64,000 bases of DNA. Source: Flavobacteriales bacterium (GTDB lineage Bacteria; Bacteroidota; Bacteroidia; Flavobacteriales; Flavobacteriaceae). Location of the stretch: NCBI GenBank assembly GCA_011524905.1, contig WTJI01000022.1, positions 1 through 64,000 of the forward strand, written 5' to 3'. Below are positions 18,405 to 27,526 of this stretch, one piece after another; the stretch's first letter is position 1, and each line of letters opens with the position of its first letter. A program made the translations under genes and the position numbers. A model generated the notes under the pieces. The model was not told the DNA's origin, ran no database searches, and was given only the letters and a program-made list of their open reading frames with translations.

Positions 18405-18770
18405 ATGGAAAAACACGAATTGGGCAAAGCAGCCGAAAACCAAGCACTTATATATCTCAAAAACAAAGGGTATCACATATTACGACAAAACTTTCGCTAT
18501 CTCAAAGCTGAAGTTGATATCATCGCACAAATTCAACAGACCCTTGTCATTGTAGAAGTCAAAGCAAGATCCAATATTGCTTTTGGAGATCCTGAATCTT
18601 TTGTCAATAAAAAGAAAATCAGTTTGTTGGTCATGGCAGCAGACTATTTTGTTCAAGAACAGCAACTCGATGTAAATGTTCGTTTTGATATCATTGCACT
18701 CATTCCCAAGTCGGGAAAATGGCAAGTTAACCACATCAAGGATGCCTTCTACCCCTTCGATGGTTGTTAA
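18405..18770 (+). CDS. YraN/UPF0102 family nuclease-fold protein
   Basis: 121 aa from the ATG at 18405; the upstream 35 codons in the track lie opposite the metG promoter and start. A full-length UPF0102 domain: MEKHELGKAAENQALIYL, then GYHILRQNFRY, EVDIIAQ and VIVEVKARS, where Glu, Asp, Glu and Lys match the PD-(D/E)xK restriction-endonuclease-like fold. The family resembles Holliday-junction resolvases, but its cellular role is not settled. Divergent from metG; 50 bp before the ACT-domain gene. Confidence 0.9.
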   Translation: MEKHELGKAAENQALIYLKNKGYHILRQNFRYLKAEVDIIAQIQQTLVIVEVKARSNIAFGDPESFVNKKKISLLVMAADYFVQEQQLDVNVRFDIIALIPKSGKWQVNHIKDAFYPFDGC

Positions 18771-18797
18771 ATTTTTATAAAAATTGTGATGATATTG

Positions 18798-18821
18798 TAT
18801 ATTTGTTGAAAATTTCAACAA
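18798..18821 (+). promoter_or_regulatory. -7 box merged with a perfect 19-nt palindrome at the ACT-protein start
   Basis: TATATTTG (18798-18805) is a full -7 box. The perfect palindrome TTGTTGAAAATTTCAACAA (18803-18821, 9-bp arms around one A) overlaps its last three bases and ends on the A of the ATG at 18821. A bound protein would cover the transcription start. This is operator geometry; the binding protein is unknown. Confidence 0.6.
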
Positions 18822-19480
18822 TGAAAACCATAGCCTCTGAGGTGTTAGACTACATCAAAACCAAACCATTTTTGATGAGTGCTTTGTCACAAGGAATTAT
18901 CAATTTAACCTCTTTGGCTCGTGAGATTCAGCCAGATATAGAAAAGTCATTAAAAAAATCAGCCAAAAGCGGTGCGATTGTCATGGCTCTTAAACGTATT
19001 TCCGATAGTCAGGAGTTTTTATCAACCCATAAAATTGTGCGGGTACTAAAAAACTTGGGTGACATCACCGTCCGATCATCACTAGCAGACTACTGTTTTA
19101 AAGTTTCAGATTCTCTTTTATTGGCGCAGTCCCAATTTTTGAATCAAATAAAAAATGAGCCCAATGCTTTTTATACTTCTTCTCGTGGCGTTGGTGAGTG
19201 CAATATTATTGTGAGTCAAAACTTAGCCCCGATTGTTAATGATATTTTTCAAAGCGAAATTTGCTTAGATAAAGAAGAAAATCTCTCGGCCATTACGGTA
19301 AAATTGCCAACCGAAAACGTTCAGATTCCTGGGATTTATTATTTTATTTTTCAGCGTTTGTCTTGGGAAGGGGTCAATATCAAAGAAGTTATTTCTACCT
19401 CTAATGAATTTACCATACTTATGGATGAAGGCTCTGTTAATATTGCCTTCGAGGTTATCAAGAATCTGAAGTTGCTTTAG
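18821..19480 (+). CDS. ACT-domain protein with an HTH-like N-terminus
   Basis: 219 aa from the ATG at 18821; the track's TTG start at 18764 lies upstream of the promoter. The C-terminal part (VQIPGIYYFIFQRLSWEGVNIKEV, about 165-200) reads as an ACT domain, a small-ligand sensor often for amino acids. The N-terminal 60 residues (SQGIINLTSLAREIQPDI ... GAIVMALKRIS) have a winged-helix look, suggesting a ligand-responsive regulator; this is inference. A perfect 19-nt palindrome at the promoter and start codon suggests autoregulation. The 3' end overlaps convergent mfd by 23 bp. Confidence 0.7.
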   Translation: MKTIASEVLDYIKTKPFLMSALSQGIINLTSLAREIQPDIEKSLKKSAKSGAIVMALKRISDSQEFLSTHKIVRVLKNLGDITVRSSLADYCFKVSDSLLLAQSQFLNQIKNEPNAFYTSSRGVGECNIIVSQNLAPIVNDIFQSEICLDKEENLSAITVKLPTENVQIPGIYYFIFQRLSWEGVNIKEVISTSNEFTILMDEGSVNIAFEVIKNLKLL

Positions 19481-22400
19481 GGGAAGCCAGTTCCGAGAGT
19501 TGTAATAGGAGTTCAGCAGTGGTCCCGATTTCAGGGATGACCAGTAAAAGTCGTAGGCCTTGTCGTGTCTCTTTCTGTTTGATTTGTAATTTTTGCCCTG
19601 GTGTTTGCATTTGTTTCAGGATATGATGAAACCGCTGAGATTCATAAAATGAATGTTTTTCTTGAGCAATAAAATATCCAACACAGGTATTATTTTTGAT
19701 TACCAAGCGCTCCAAGCCCAGTCTTGCGGCTACCCATTTAACTCGTACACTATTCATAAGTGCATTAGCAGAATCGGGCAGGGGACCAAATCGATCTTCT
19801 AAGCTTTTTTCAAACGTCCTCAGTTCTTCTTCTTTCTTCAATCTACTAATTTGATTGTAAAGACTTAAGCGCTCTTTAACACTATTAACATAATGATCAG
19901 GCAGCATGATTTCCATATCGGTATCCAGCTGTACTTCAGAAACAAATTGGTCTTGGTTGTTGTGTTCTTTTTCAAATAGTGTTTTGAATTCGTTGTCTTT
20001 AAGTTCCGATAGGGCTTCCTCCAAAATTTTCTGATAAGCATCAAAACCAATATCGTTGATGAATCCACTTTGCTCACCACCCAGCAAGTCTCCAGCCCCA
20101 CGAATTTCTAAGTCCTTTTTAGCAATTTGAATCCCCGATCCCAATTCAGCGTATTGGGCAATGGTCTGAATGCGTTTTTGTGCATCAGAAGTCATAGCCG
20201 AAAGAGGCGGCGTCATAAAGTAACAGAAGGCTTTTTTGTTGCTTCTACCCACGCGTCCTCGCATTTGGTGTAAGTCGCTCAAGCCAAAATTATTGGCATT
20301 GTTGATAAAAATCGTGTTCGCATTGGGTACATCCAAACCATTTTCAATAATAGTTGTAGCCACCAAAATGTCATATTGACCTGCTAAAAATTTGAGTAGC
20401 GTTTTTTCCAATTTTTCACCTTCCATTTGTCCATGCCCAATCCCTATCCGCGCATCAGGAACTAGGCGTTGGATCATCCCTGCGACTTCTTGAATGCTAT
20501 CGACTCGGTTGTGAACAAAATAGACCTGTCCCCCCCGCTGTAATTCATAAATGATACCATCTCGAATAGTGTTTTCATTAAAACGGACCACTTCACTTTG
20601 TATAGGGTAGCGGTTTGGAGGCGGCGTGGCAATTACTGACAAATCCCTTGCGGCCATCAAACTGAATTGTAGCGTTCTGGGAATAGGCGTTGCAGTTAAA
20701 GTGAGTACATCGATATTCTTTTTTAAAGAGCGGATTTTCTCTTTTACCGCCACACCAAATTTTTGTTCTTCATCAACAATCAGCAAACCCAAATCAGCAT
20801 ATGCAATCGCTTTACCCGCGATTTGGTGGGTGCCGATTAGGATATCTATTTTTCCTGACTTTAGGTCCTCTAATATGGCCTTTCGATCTTTGGTCGATCG
20901 AAAGCGGTTGAGGTAATCTACCCGTACAGGAAGATTTTTGAGTCGATTACTAAAAGTTTTATAATGCTGAAAAGCCAAAATGGTCGTAGGCACCAAAACC
21001 GCTACTTGCTTGCTATTATCTACTGCTTTAAAGGCTGCTCTTACAGCAACTTCTGTTTTTCCAAATCCTACGTCACCACAAACCAAGCGATCCATGGGGC
21101 GCTCACTTTCCATATCACTCTTAATGTCTGCTGTTGCTTTTTCCTGATCAGGGGTGTCCTCATACAAGAACGAAGCTTCTAACTCCCACTGAAGATAGCT
21201 GTCTGGAGCAAAAGCATAACCGATTTTTTTACGCCTTTCTGCGTACAATTGAATCAGGTTAAATGCGATTTCTTTGACCCGTTTTTTGGTCTTTTGTTTT
21301 AGGGTCTTCCAGGCTTTAGAACCCAGTTTGTAAAGTTTAGGGACTTTACCATCTTTACCGTTAAACTTACTGATCTTGTGCAGGGCATGAATGCTCAGGT
21401 ATAGCACATCACCCTCTCCATAAACCAATTTGATGGCTTCTTGTTTTTTACCTTCAACATCGATATGCTGTAGGCCACCAAATTTGCCAATACCGTGGTC
21501 CATATGGGTGACGTAATCCCCCACTTCCATTAATGTTAGTTCTTGTAGCGTCAAGGCATCGGACTTGGTGCGCTGCGATTTGATACGGTATTTGTGATAG
21601 CGATCAAAAATTTGATGATCTGTAAAAACGGCTAACTGAGCCTCAGGGTCTTCAAATCCCTCAAACAATGGGCAAACCAAGGTTTGGTAATGAACAGTCT
21701 CTTCCATTTCCTGGAAAATATCATGAAAGCGTTTGACCTGTTGCTCGTTCGTACAGCATAAGTAATTGGTCCAGCCTTTTTGGTGATTGGCGTTGAGATG
21801 CGCAACCAAAAGATCAAATTTTTTGTTAAATGCGGGTTGCGGTTGCTGGCGGAATAACAGCTTGTTTTGCGTAGATAGTTTCTCTGCATTTTCAAATAGG
21901 ACTACCGAGCGATTTTGCAAGGTTGAAAGCCATTCTTGGGCGGTACAAAAAAGTGTTTCAGGCGGAAACTGTGTCGTGGTTTCTAGGCTTTCGTATTGCT
22001 GTGTTGCACGATCAAATAGCCCGTCAAGACGTTCGTAGCAGGCATCCAAGTTTTGGAATAGTACTGTATGATCTTCGGGCAGTAAATCTAGCAAAGTTTT
22101 CCTTTTGTCTGTAAAGCTGATGGAGGACGTATTGGGGAGTAATTCTATTTGTTCGTAATGTTTTATAGACAACTGTGTGCGGACGTCAAAGCTTCGCAGG
22201 CTTTCTACTTCATCACCAAAAAATTCAATCCGATAGGGGTGTTGATTGGCATAGGAAAACACATCAATGATACCACCGCGAACAGAAAAGGTGCCCGGTT
22301 CGGTGACAAAATCCGCTCGCTCAAAGCCGTATTCAAAAAGGGTTTCATTGATAAAATCTAAACTTAAAGCAGCGCCTTTTAGCACCTTTAAAGTATTTTT

Positions 22401-22811
22401 CTTTAAAGTATATTGAGAAATTACCTTTTCGAAAATAGCCTGTGGATAGGTTATTATGATTCGAGGACGTTTGCTGTTGGTCAGTTTACGCAGCACTTCC
22501 GCACGTAGCAAGACATTGGCATTATCAGTGGCTTCAGCTACATAAGCTTGACGGTAACTGGCAGGAAAAAAAAGAATATCTGTGTTTCCCAGAAGCGCTT
22601 CAAGATCATTGAGGAAATATGCAGCTTGTTCGGCTTGTTCCAAAACCCAAACCATACTGCGGGGGTTATTTTTGAAATATGTTGCCAGGGCTAGGGTTTG
22701 ACCAGAGCCAACAAGACCCTGAACCCGAATCGGCTTGTTTTGACCCAGTACTTTTTCTAAGGCTTTTGGTTCAGGTGCTGCTTCAAATTGATCTAACGGA
22801 AAGTCTGGCAA
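19458..22811 (-). CDS. mfd: Transcription-repair coupling factor
   Basis: Removes stalled RNA polymerase at lesions and recruits UvrA. 1117 aa, full size. Order: UvrB-like N-terminal module (VLEQAEQAAYFLNDLEALLG; GTFSVRGGIIDVFSY), RNA-polymerase-binding domain with VGDYVTHMDHGIGKF, RecG-like translocase with Walker A GDVGFGKTEVAVRAA, motif II VDEEQKFGV and QMRGRVGRS, and a C-terminal TRCF domain. There is no ATG near the N-terminus; the start appears to be TTG at 22811, 14 nt after a perfect -7 box (TACCTTTG, 22826-22833), with in-frame stops further upstream. Heads toward the ACT gene (23-bp overlap). Part of a repair-rich block with the operon upstream. Confidence 0.96.
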   Translation of the reverse strand: MPDFPLDQFEAAPEPKALEKVLGQNKPIRVQGLVGSGQTLALATYFKNNPRSMVWVLEQAEQAAYFLNDLEALLGNTDILFFPASYRQAYVAEATDNANVLLRAEVLRKLTNSKRPRIIITYPQAIFEKVISQYTLKKNTLKVLKGAALSLDFINETLFEYGFERADFVTEPGTFSVRGGIIDVFSYANQHPYRIEFFGDEVESLRSFDVRTQLSIKHYEQIELLPNTSSISFTDKRKTLLDLLPEDHTVLFQNLDACYERLDGLFDRATQQYESLETTTQFPPETLFCTAQEWLSTLQNRSVVLFENAEKLSTQNKLLFRQQPQPAFNKKFDLLVAHLNANHQKGWTNYLCCTNEQQVKRFHDIFQEMEETVHYQTLVCPLFEGFEDPEAQLAVFTDHQIFDRYHKYRIKSQRTKSDALTLQELTLMEVGDYVTHMDHGIGKFGGLQHIDVEGKKQEAIKLVYGEGDVLYLSIHALHKISKFNGKDGKVPKLYKLGSKAWKTLKQKTKKRVKEIAFNLIQLYAERRKKIGYAFAPDSYLQWELEASFLYEDTPDQEKATADIKSDMESERPMDRLVCGDVGFGKTEVAVRAAFKAVDNSKQVAVLVPTTILAFQHYKTFSNRLKNLPVRVDYLNRFRSTKDRKAILEDLKSGKIDILIGTHQIAGKAIAYADLGLLIVDEEQKFGVAVKEKIRSLKKNIDVLTLTATPIPRTLQFSLMAARDLSVIATPPPNRYPIQSEVVRFNENTIRDGIIYELQRGGQVYFVHNRVDSIQEVAGMIQRLVPDARIGIGHGQMEGEKLEKTLLKFLAGQYDILVATTIIENGLDVPNANTIFINNANNFGLSDLHQMRGRVGRSNKKAFCYFMTPPLSAMTSDAQKRIQTIAQYAELGSGIQIAKKDLEIRGAGDLLGGEQSGFINDIGFDAYQKILEEALSELKDNEFKTLFEKEHNNQDQFVSEVQLDTDMEIMLPDHYVNSVKERLSLYNQISRLKKEEELRTFEKSLEDRFGPLPDSANALMNSVRVKWVAARLGLERLVIKNNTCVGYFIAQEKHSFYESQRFHHILKQMQTPGQKLQIKQKETRQGLRLLLVIPEIGTTAELLLQLSELASPKATSDS

Positions 22812-22825
22812 CTCTTTTTTTTTGG

Positions 22826-22852
22826 CAAAGGTAATTTTTTATTACTCAACAA
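22826..22852 (-). promoter_or_regulatory. Putative mfd promoter
   Basis: Minus-strand TACCTTTG (22826-22833) and TTG at 22850-22852, 16 nt apart. It supports the TTG start of mfd at 22811. Confidence 0.45.
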
Positions 22853-22881
22853 TTTTACTGATGGAATCATAAAGAAACCCA

Positions 22882-23520
22882 TTAGGCTACGATTTTAATT
22901 TCTACGACAGCTTCTCCCGTTAACGCATAAACCCGGTCCCCAGCTTTGGGTTGTAGCAGATGCAAACCCGTAAAATCACCAAAAGCGGGCAAGATCATTT
23001 GATTGGGCTGGTGAAAGAAGCAAGGTACTTTGAGCCGTTGCCGCCCAGCGCCTTGTAAGCGTACCCCTGGATGAATATGCCCACTGAAGTTAAATGAACC
23101 TGAACGATCAGTAGGGTGATGGGTTAGAAGGATGTTTTTTTCCATCCATTCAGTTACAACAAACAGGCCACTTTGTTCAAGTACCTTCGTGGGTAAAATA
23201 TCATGATTGCCCTTGACCAAAATAGTCTGCTGGGACAGGCTTTGATTCCAAGCGACAAACCGATCCCATTCTGCATTGCGGTCACTGTGGAAAAGGTCGC
23301 CCAAAAAGAAAATCTTCTCTACGTTGTGAGCGGTCAACAGTTGTTCCATTTTTTGATAAAATGAAAACTGGATTTGCGCAGGAATTGCATAGCCATTTTT
23401 TCGAAAGTGGCTGACTTTCCCCAAGTGGACATCGGCCAACAACAAAGCTTTTTGTTCCTGCCAATAAACTGCCCCTTGCGGGAGTAGTTCGAAGGTTTGT
23501 TGGACAATTTTTAGTGTCAT
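22882..23520 (-). CDS. pdeM: Ligase-associated DNA damage response endonuclease PdeM
   Basis: Calcineurin-like metallophosphoesterase, 212 aa, predicted two-metal nuclease or phosphoesterase. All metal motifs are present: LADVHLGK (D-x-H), FLGDLFHS (GD), VKGNHDI (GNHD) and FSGHIHPG (GH-x-H). Last gene of a four-gene minus-strand operon with helicase, ligase and MBL exonuclease, overlapping the helicase gene by 4 bp. The PdeM assignment rests mostly on this gene set. The precise substrate of the family is not well established. Confidence 0.88.
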   Translation of the reverse strand: MTLKIVQQTFELLPQGAVYWQEQKALLLADVHLGKVSHFRKNGYAIPAQIQFSFYQKMEQLLTAHNVEKIFFLGDLFHSDRNAEWDRFVAWNQSLSQQTILVKGNHDILPTKVLEQSGLFVVTEWMEKNILLTHHPTDRSGSFNFSGHIHPGVRLQGAGRQRLKVPCFFHQPNQMILPAFGDFTGLHLLQPKAGDRVYALTGEAVVEIKIVA

Positions 23521-25946
23521 GACGAACCGTCTTTTTCCAATTGCAAATACATTTTACGAATACGGTCTTCCACGGATTCAGAAGACATTTTACCCCGCAG
23601 ACGATCAGTGATCAGGGGAAAGGAAAAGGGTGTGGGTTGGTGTGTTTCGATCCAGCGGATCTGTTGTTTATTCATCCTTACAAAAGCTTGTAACAATCGA
23701 CCTTGTTCCATATCATGCTCAAAGGTTTCATCCAAAGCTTGTTGGTAAAGTAGATTGTCGGGTTCATAGTCTTTAAAGACTTCGAAGAACAATTGAGAGC
23801 TAGATTGTAGATGCTTGCTTTTAATGGGTTGACTGGGTGTTCCTTGGAATACCAATCCACCGATCACAGCAATGTCGCGAAACTTTCGTCTTGCCATTTC
23901 CGAGATGTTGATGCCCGTCCGCAGATCCGGGATAACATCCTGTGGGCTTAGCAGTTCGTTGTCCAGCAAGCCTTGCAGGTCGATGGGTGTGTCTGACAAC
24001 AACTCAAAACCATAATCGTTATAAGCCAAACTAAAACTGGTGGGCGACAGCAGGCTAAGGCGGTAGGAAACAATACTAGCCATGGCCATGTGAATAGCAT
24101 ACCCCTCAAAAGGATAAAATACAGCGTGATAGCCCTCTCGGGAGGGGAAAGTTTCTATCAGCAGTTCGTCAGTTTTCGGCAAAATGGATTGCTTTTTTTG
24201 TTGTTCCAAAACAGGTTCTAAGGCTTGTTTCTCTTTACTTTCAGTGGCTTCTAATTGGTAAAAAGTTTCCCGAAGCAGTTCACTAAGGTGGGCGCTAAAA
24301 CTCATACGTCCGCCCATCCAAGCGGGAATTTTGGCTTTTTTGGCTTTGGATTTTTTGACAAGTACCTGGTTGTTTTGAATTTTGATTAACTCCAAATTTT
24401 TTCCACCAAAAGTGAATACATCTCCTGGCACCAATTTGGCAACAAACCATTCTTCAATGGTACCGATAAATCCGCCCTTTTGATATTTGACCAGTAAATC
24501 TGCATCGCTGACAATCGTGCCAATAGTCATCCGATGTCGCATGGCGATACTACGGTTGGCCACACGGTAGCGCCCCGAGTCATCGACTGTAATTTTTTTG
24601 TACTCATCATAATTTTCCAAACTCTGGCTGCCTTGTCGAATAAAATTCAAACACCACTGCCAGGTTTCTGGTGTTAGGGTTTGATAGCAAAAAGTACGTT
24701 GAATGATTGGGAAAAGTTGTTGCGGAACAAAGCCATCGCCCACGGCCAAAGTCATCAGGAATTGAAGTAAAACATCATAACTGTTTAGGTAGGGTATGCG
24801 GTCCTCAATGCTATTTTTTTGGATGGCGGTTTGCAGTGCTAGGGCTTCGATAAGCTCCATGGCATGGGTGGGTAAAAAATAAATTGTACTGGAGGCGCCA
24901 GGTTGGTGACCACTGCGACCAGCTCGTTGTAAAAAGCGCCCAACACCTTTTGGGCTCCCTACTTGAATACAGCTTTCTACTGGACTAAAATCAACGCCCA
25001 AGTCTAGACTGGAGGTACAAACGACCAATTTTAACGCATCATTGCGCAGGGCTTCTTCTACCCACAGTCGGGTTTCTTTGTTCATGCTACCGTGATGCAT
25101 GGCCATTTGCCCAGCCCAATCGGGATGGGCATCCAGCAAACGTTGAAACCAAATTTCACATTGCGCTCGGGTGTTGGTAAATACAAGGGTAGAGCGCGAT
25201 CTCCGGACTACCTTGACCACTTCGGGTAGCAGGTGTAAACCAAGATGCCCCCGCCAAGGAAAGCGTTCCATATTTTTGGGAACCAGTGATTTTACTTTGA
25301 TATTTTTTTTTCGTTCCGAAACAATCCGTACGGCTTGATGCACTTCACTACCCAGCAAGATTTCTTGTGCCAGATCTAGATTGCCTATGGTGGCCGAAAT
25401 GCCCCAAACTTGCAATTGGGGTAAAAAAGATTTCAAATACGCCAAGGCGAGTTCTACTTGTACTCCACGTTTGGATCCCATCAGTTCGTGCCATTCATCA
25501 ATGATAATACAGCGCAGGTTGGCAAAATATTTTTGATGGTCTTTACTACCCAAAAGCAGGTGTAGGCTTTCTGGGGTGGTGACCAAGCCAAAATTAGGTT
25601 TTTGGCGTTGTTTACTTCGATGACTGGCACTGGTATCACCAGTCCGTAAATCGACTTTCCAGTTCGGGTCAAAAGTGGTGCTCATCCTTTGGGTAGCTTG
25701 CTGAATTTCAACCGCCAAGGCTTTTAAAGGAGTGATCCATAAGGCTTGTAAGCCCTTTTTTGGAGGATGATCCAGGGCCTGTTGGATGATGCCTCCCCAG
25801 AGGGCATAGGTTTTTCCGCTACCTGTGGGCGCATTGACAAATCCACTCTTACCCTTGGCATAGGCTTGCCAGCACTGTAGTTGGAAGGCGAGGGGTTTCC
25901 ATTTTTGTTCAGCAAACCAGGCCTTGACATTTTCGGGTGCTGTCAT
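23517..25946 (-). CDS. Ligase-associated DNA damage response DExH-box helicase (Lhr-like)
   Basis: Superfamily 2 helicase, 809 aa, the size of the ligase-associated Lhr subgroup. Walker A is VNAPTGSGKTYALWGG near residue 38; motif II is IIIDEWHEL; then SATIGN, a helicase C domain with VFTNTRAQCEIWFQRLL, CTSSLDLGVDF and QRAGRSGHQPG, followed by an Lhr-type C-terminal region (WMGGRMSFSAHLSELLRE; FYPFEGYAIHMAMASI). Overlaps pdeM and the ligase gene by 4 bp each, so the products are probably made in linked amounts. Likely remodels or unwinds damaged DNA for the ligase; the exact activity is inferred from the family. Confidence 0.93.
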   Translation of the reverse strand: MTAPENVKAWFAEQKWKPLAFQLQCWQAYAKGKSGFVNAPTGSGKTYALWGGIIQQALDHPPKKGLQALWITPLKALAVEIQQATQRMSTTFDPNWKVDLRTGDTSASHRSKQRQKPNFGLVTTPESLHLLLGSKDHQKYFANLRCIIIDEWHELMGSKRGVQVELALAYLKSFLPQLQVWGISATIGNLDLAQEILLGSEVHQAVRIVSERKKNIKVKSLVPKNMERFPWRGHLGLHLLPEVVKVVRRSRSTLVFTNTRAQCEIWFQRLLDAHPDWAGQMAMHHGSMNKETRLWVEEALRNDALKLVVCTSSLDLGVDFSPVESCIQVGSPKGVGRFLQRAGRSGHQPGASSTIYFLPTHAMELIEALALQTAIQKNSIEDRIPYLNSYDVLLQFLMTLAVGDGFVPQQLFPIIQRTFCYQTLTPETWQWCLNFIRQGSQSLENYDEYKKITVDDSGRYRVANRSIAMRHRMTIGTIVSDADLLVKYQKGGFIGTIEEWFVAKLVPGDVFTFGGKNLELIKIQNNQVLVKKSKAKKAKIPAWMGGRMSFSAHLSELLRETFYQLEATESKEKQALEPVLEQQKKQSILPKTDELLIETFPSREGYHAVFYPFEGYAIHMAMASIVSYRLSLLSPTSFSLAYNDYGFELLSDTPIDLQGLLDNELLSPQDVIPDLRTGINISEMARRKFRDIAVIGGLVFQGTPSQPIKSKHLQSSSQLFFEVFKDYEPDNLLYQQALDETFEHDMEQGRLLQAFVRMNKQQIRWIETHQPTPFSFPLITDRLRGKMSSESVEDRIRKMYLQLEKDGSS

Positions 25947-27526
25947 GCGATTAGTTTTTTTACATCCGCTAAACTGTTGGCGTCTTCAATTTTTTTGTCG
26001 TGCCGCCAGCGTAAGATTCGGGGGAAGCGGACTGCTACGCCACTTTTATGTCGGGGGGAGGGAGCAATACCTTCAAAAGCAATTTCAAAGACTAGTTTCG
26101 GAACTACTTCCCGAACCGGACCAAAGCGGTTCAGTGTATTTTGTTTGACATACCGATCGACTTCACGAATTTCTTTGTCGGTCAACCCAGAATAAGCTTT
26201 GGCAAAAGTGACTAAAGCTCCTTCATGCCAAAGCCCAAAAGTGTAGTCGGTGTAAAGGTTGGTGCGCCGCCCGTGTCCCCGCATGGCATAAGTGAGTACC
26301 GCATCGATGGTTTTGGGATCTGATTTCCATTTCCACCAAGCCCCTTTTTTGCGCCCCACTTCATAAGGGGCGTTGGCTTTTTTGAGCATTAAGCCTTCTG
26401 AACGCATGGCTTTGGCTTTTTCTCTTTCTGCAGCTACAGCATCCCAATCAGAAAAATGAAGTACGTCAGAATGCTCCCAAGGAAGACCCTCGGCATAGTT
26501 GTCGTAAAGATTTTTGAGTTGTTGTTGTCGTTGGGCCAAGGGGCGTTCTCGCCAATCGACACTTTCCCATTCCAAAAGGTCGTAGGTCATAAAACGGACG
26601 GGAACATCGGCTAATAATTTGGCACCTATATTTTTTCGACCGATGCGTTTTTGTAAGTCGTTAAAATGTCCGATTTGTCCGTTGGGGTAAGGCAGAATTT
26701 CTCCGTCCAAGACCGTGCCGCTGGGTAGTTTTTGGGCAAAAACTTCCAGTTCAGGAAACTTATCAGTGATCAGTTCTTCGCCACGGCTCCAAAGGAACAG
26801 TTGTCCTTTTCTAACGATGAGTTGCCCGCGCATACCGTCCCATTTGTGTTCGATGTGATAGTCGGTCACTTTGTGTTTTCCAAAAAAATCGTCCTCGATA
26901 GCGTAGGCGAGATAAAATGGGTAGGGTCGGCTGAGTTGGTCACTTTCTTTAGGTGCAATCAGTAAGTCTTCAAAGGAAGTGGTTTCGGGTGACCATTGCC
27001 CCATAAGTCGGTGTGCCAGGGTGTTTTCATCCAAATCTAGGGCCATACCTAAAGCACGTGTCATTAGCTTTTGACTGATTCCAATACGAAAGCCCCCGGT
27101 GAGTATTTTATTAAACACAAAGCGTTCTGTTGTGGATTGCCGATGCCACTGGTGTAGGATATATGCTTTTTTTTCTGCTTCTGATTTGGGTTTGAGATGC
27201 TGGATGTCTTCAATTACTCTTGCGAGTGAAATTTGAGATTGGCTTTGGGTTTGCGGCACCAGCAGAGCGATGGTTTCAGCAAGATCACCGACAATATGAT
27301 AAGACTCTTCAAACAGCCAAGGCGATAAGTTTGCTTGTTCGGCCGCCCATTGGCGCAGTAGCGTGGTGGTGACGGGTCGGGCAGGGCGTCGGTGTGAGAG
27401 CAAAGCCACAGCCCAGAGTGCATCAGCACTGTTGGCTTTCTGAAAATAGTCAGCAAGCAATTTCACCTTTTGATTTGTACTGTTGGTGCTATCCAAGGCG
27501 TTGATCAGATGTGCAAAGGCTTTCAT
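25943..27526 (-). CDS. ATP-dependent DNA ligase of the damage-response operon
   Basis: 527 aa. An N-terminal DNA-binding domain (about 1-190) precedes the adenylation domain: motif I HKWDGMRGQL with the nucleotide-accepting K228, then LDGEILPY, MTYDLLEW, EGLMLKKA and GAWWKWK, the order for ATP-dependent ligases, and an OB-fold C-terminal domain. Bacteria also carry NAD-dependent LigA, so this is an extra ligase specialised for repair. Shares 4-bp overlaps with helicase and exonuclease genes. It lacks the polymerase and phosphoesterase domains of LigD, and no Ku gene is nearby, so classical end joining is not indicated. Confidence 0.95.
   Translation of the reverse strand: MKAFAHLINALDSTNSTNQKVKLLADYFQKANSADALWAVALLSHRRPARPVTTTLLRQWAAEQANLSPWLFEESYHIVGDLAETIALLVPQTQSQSQISLARVIEDIQHLKPKSEAEKKAYILHQWHRQSTTERFVFNKILTGGFRIGISQKLMTRALGMALDLDENTLAHRLMGQWSPETTSFEDLLIAPKESDQLSRPYPFYLAYAIEDDFFGKHKVTDYHIEHKWDGMRGQLIVRKGQLFLWSRGEELITDKFPELEVFAQKLPSGTVLDGEILPYPNGQIGHFNDLQKRIGRKNIGAKLLADVPVRFMTYDLLEWESVDWRERPLAQRQQQLKNLYDNYAEGLPWEHSDVLHFSDWDAVAAEREKAKAMRSEGLMLKKANAPYEVGRKKGAWWKWKSDPKTIDAVLTYAMRGHGRRTNLYTDYTFGLWHEGALVTFAKAYSGLTDKEIREVDRYVKQNTLNRFGPVREVVPKLVFEIAFEGIAPSPRHKSGVAVRFPRILRWRHDKKIEDANSLADVKKLIA

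Noticed and set aside
25881-26195. 104-aa plus ORF opposite the helicase/ligase junction
   Set aside because: Antisense to two overlapping conserved genes; no independent evidence.
25943-27526. Ligase as part of a Ku/LigD non-homologous end-joining system
   Set aside because: No Ku gene, and the ligase lacks LigD polymerase and phosphoesterase domains; the neighbours define the ligase-associated damage-response operon instead.
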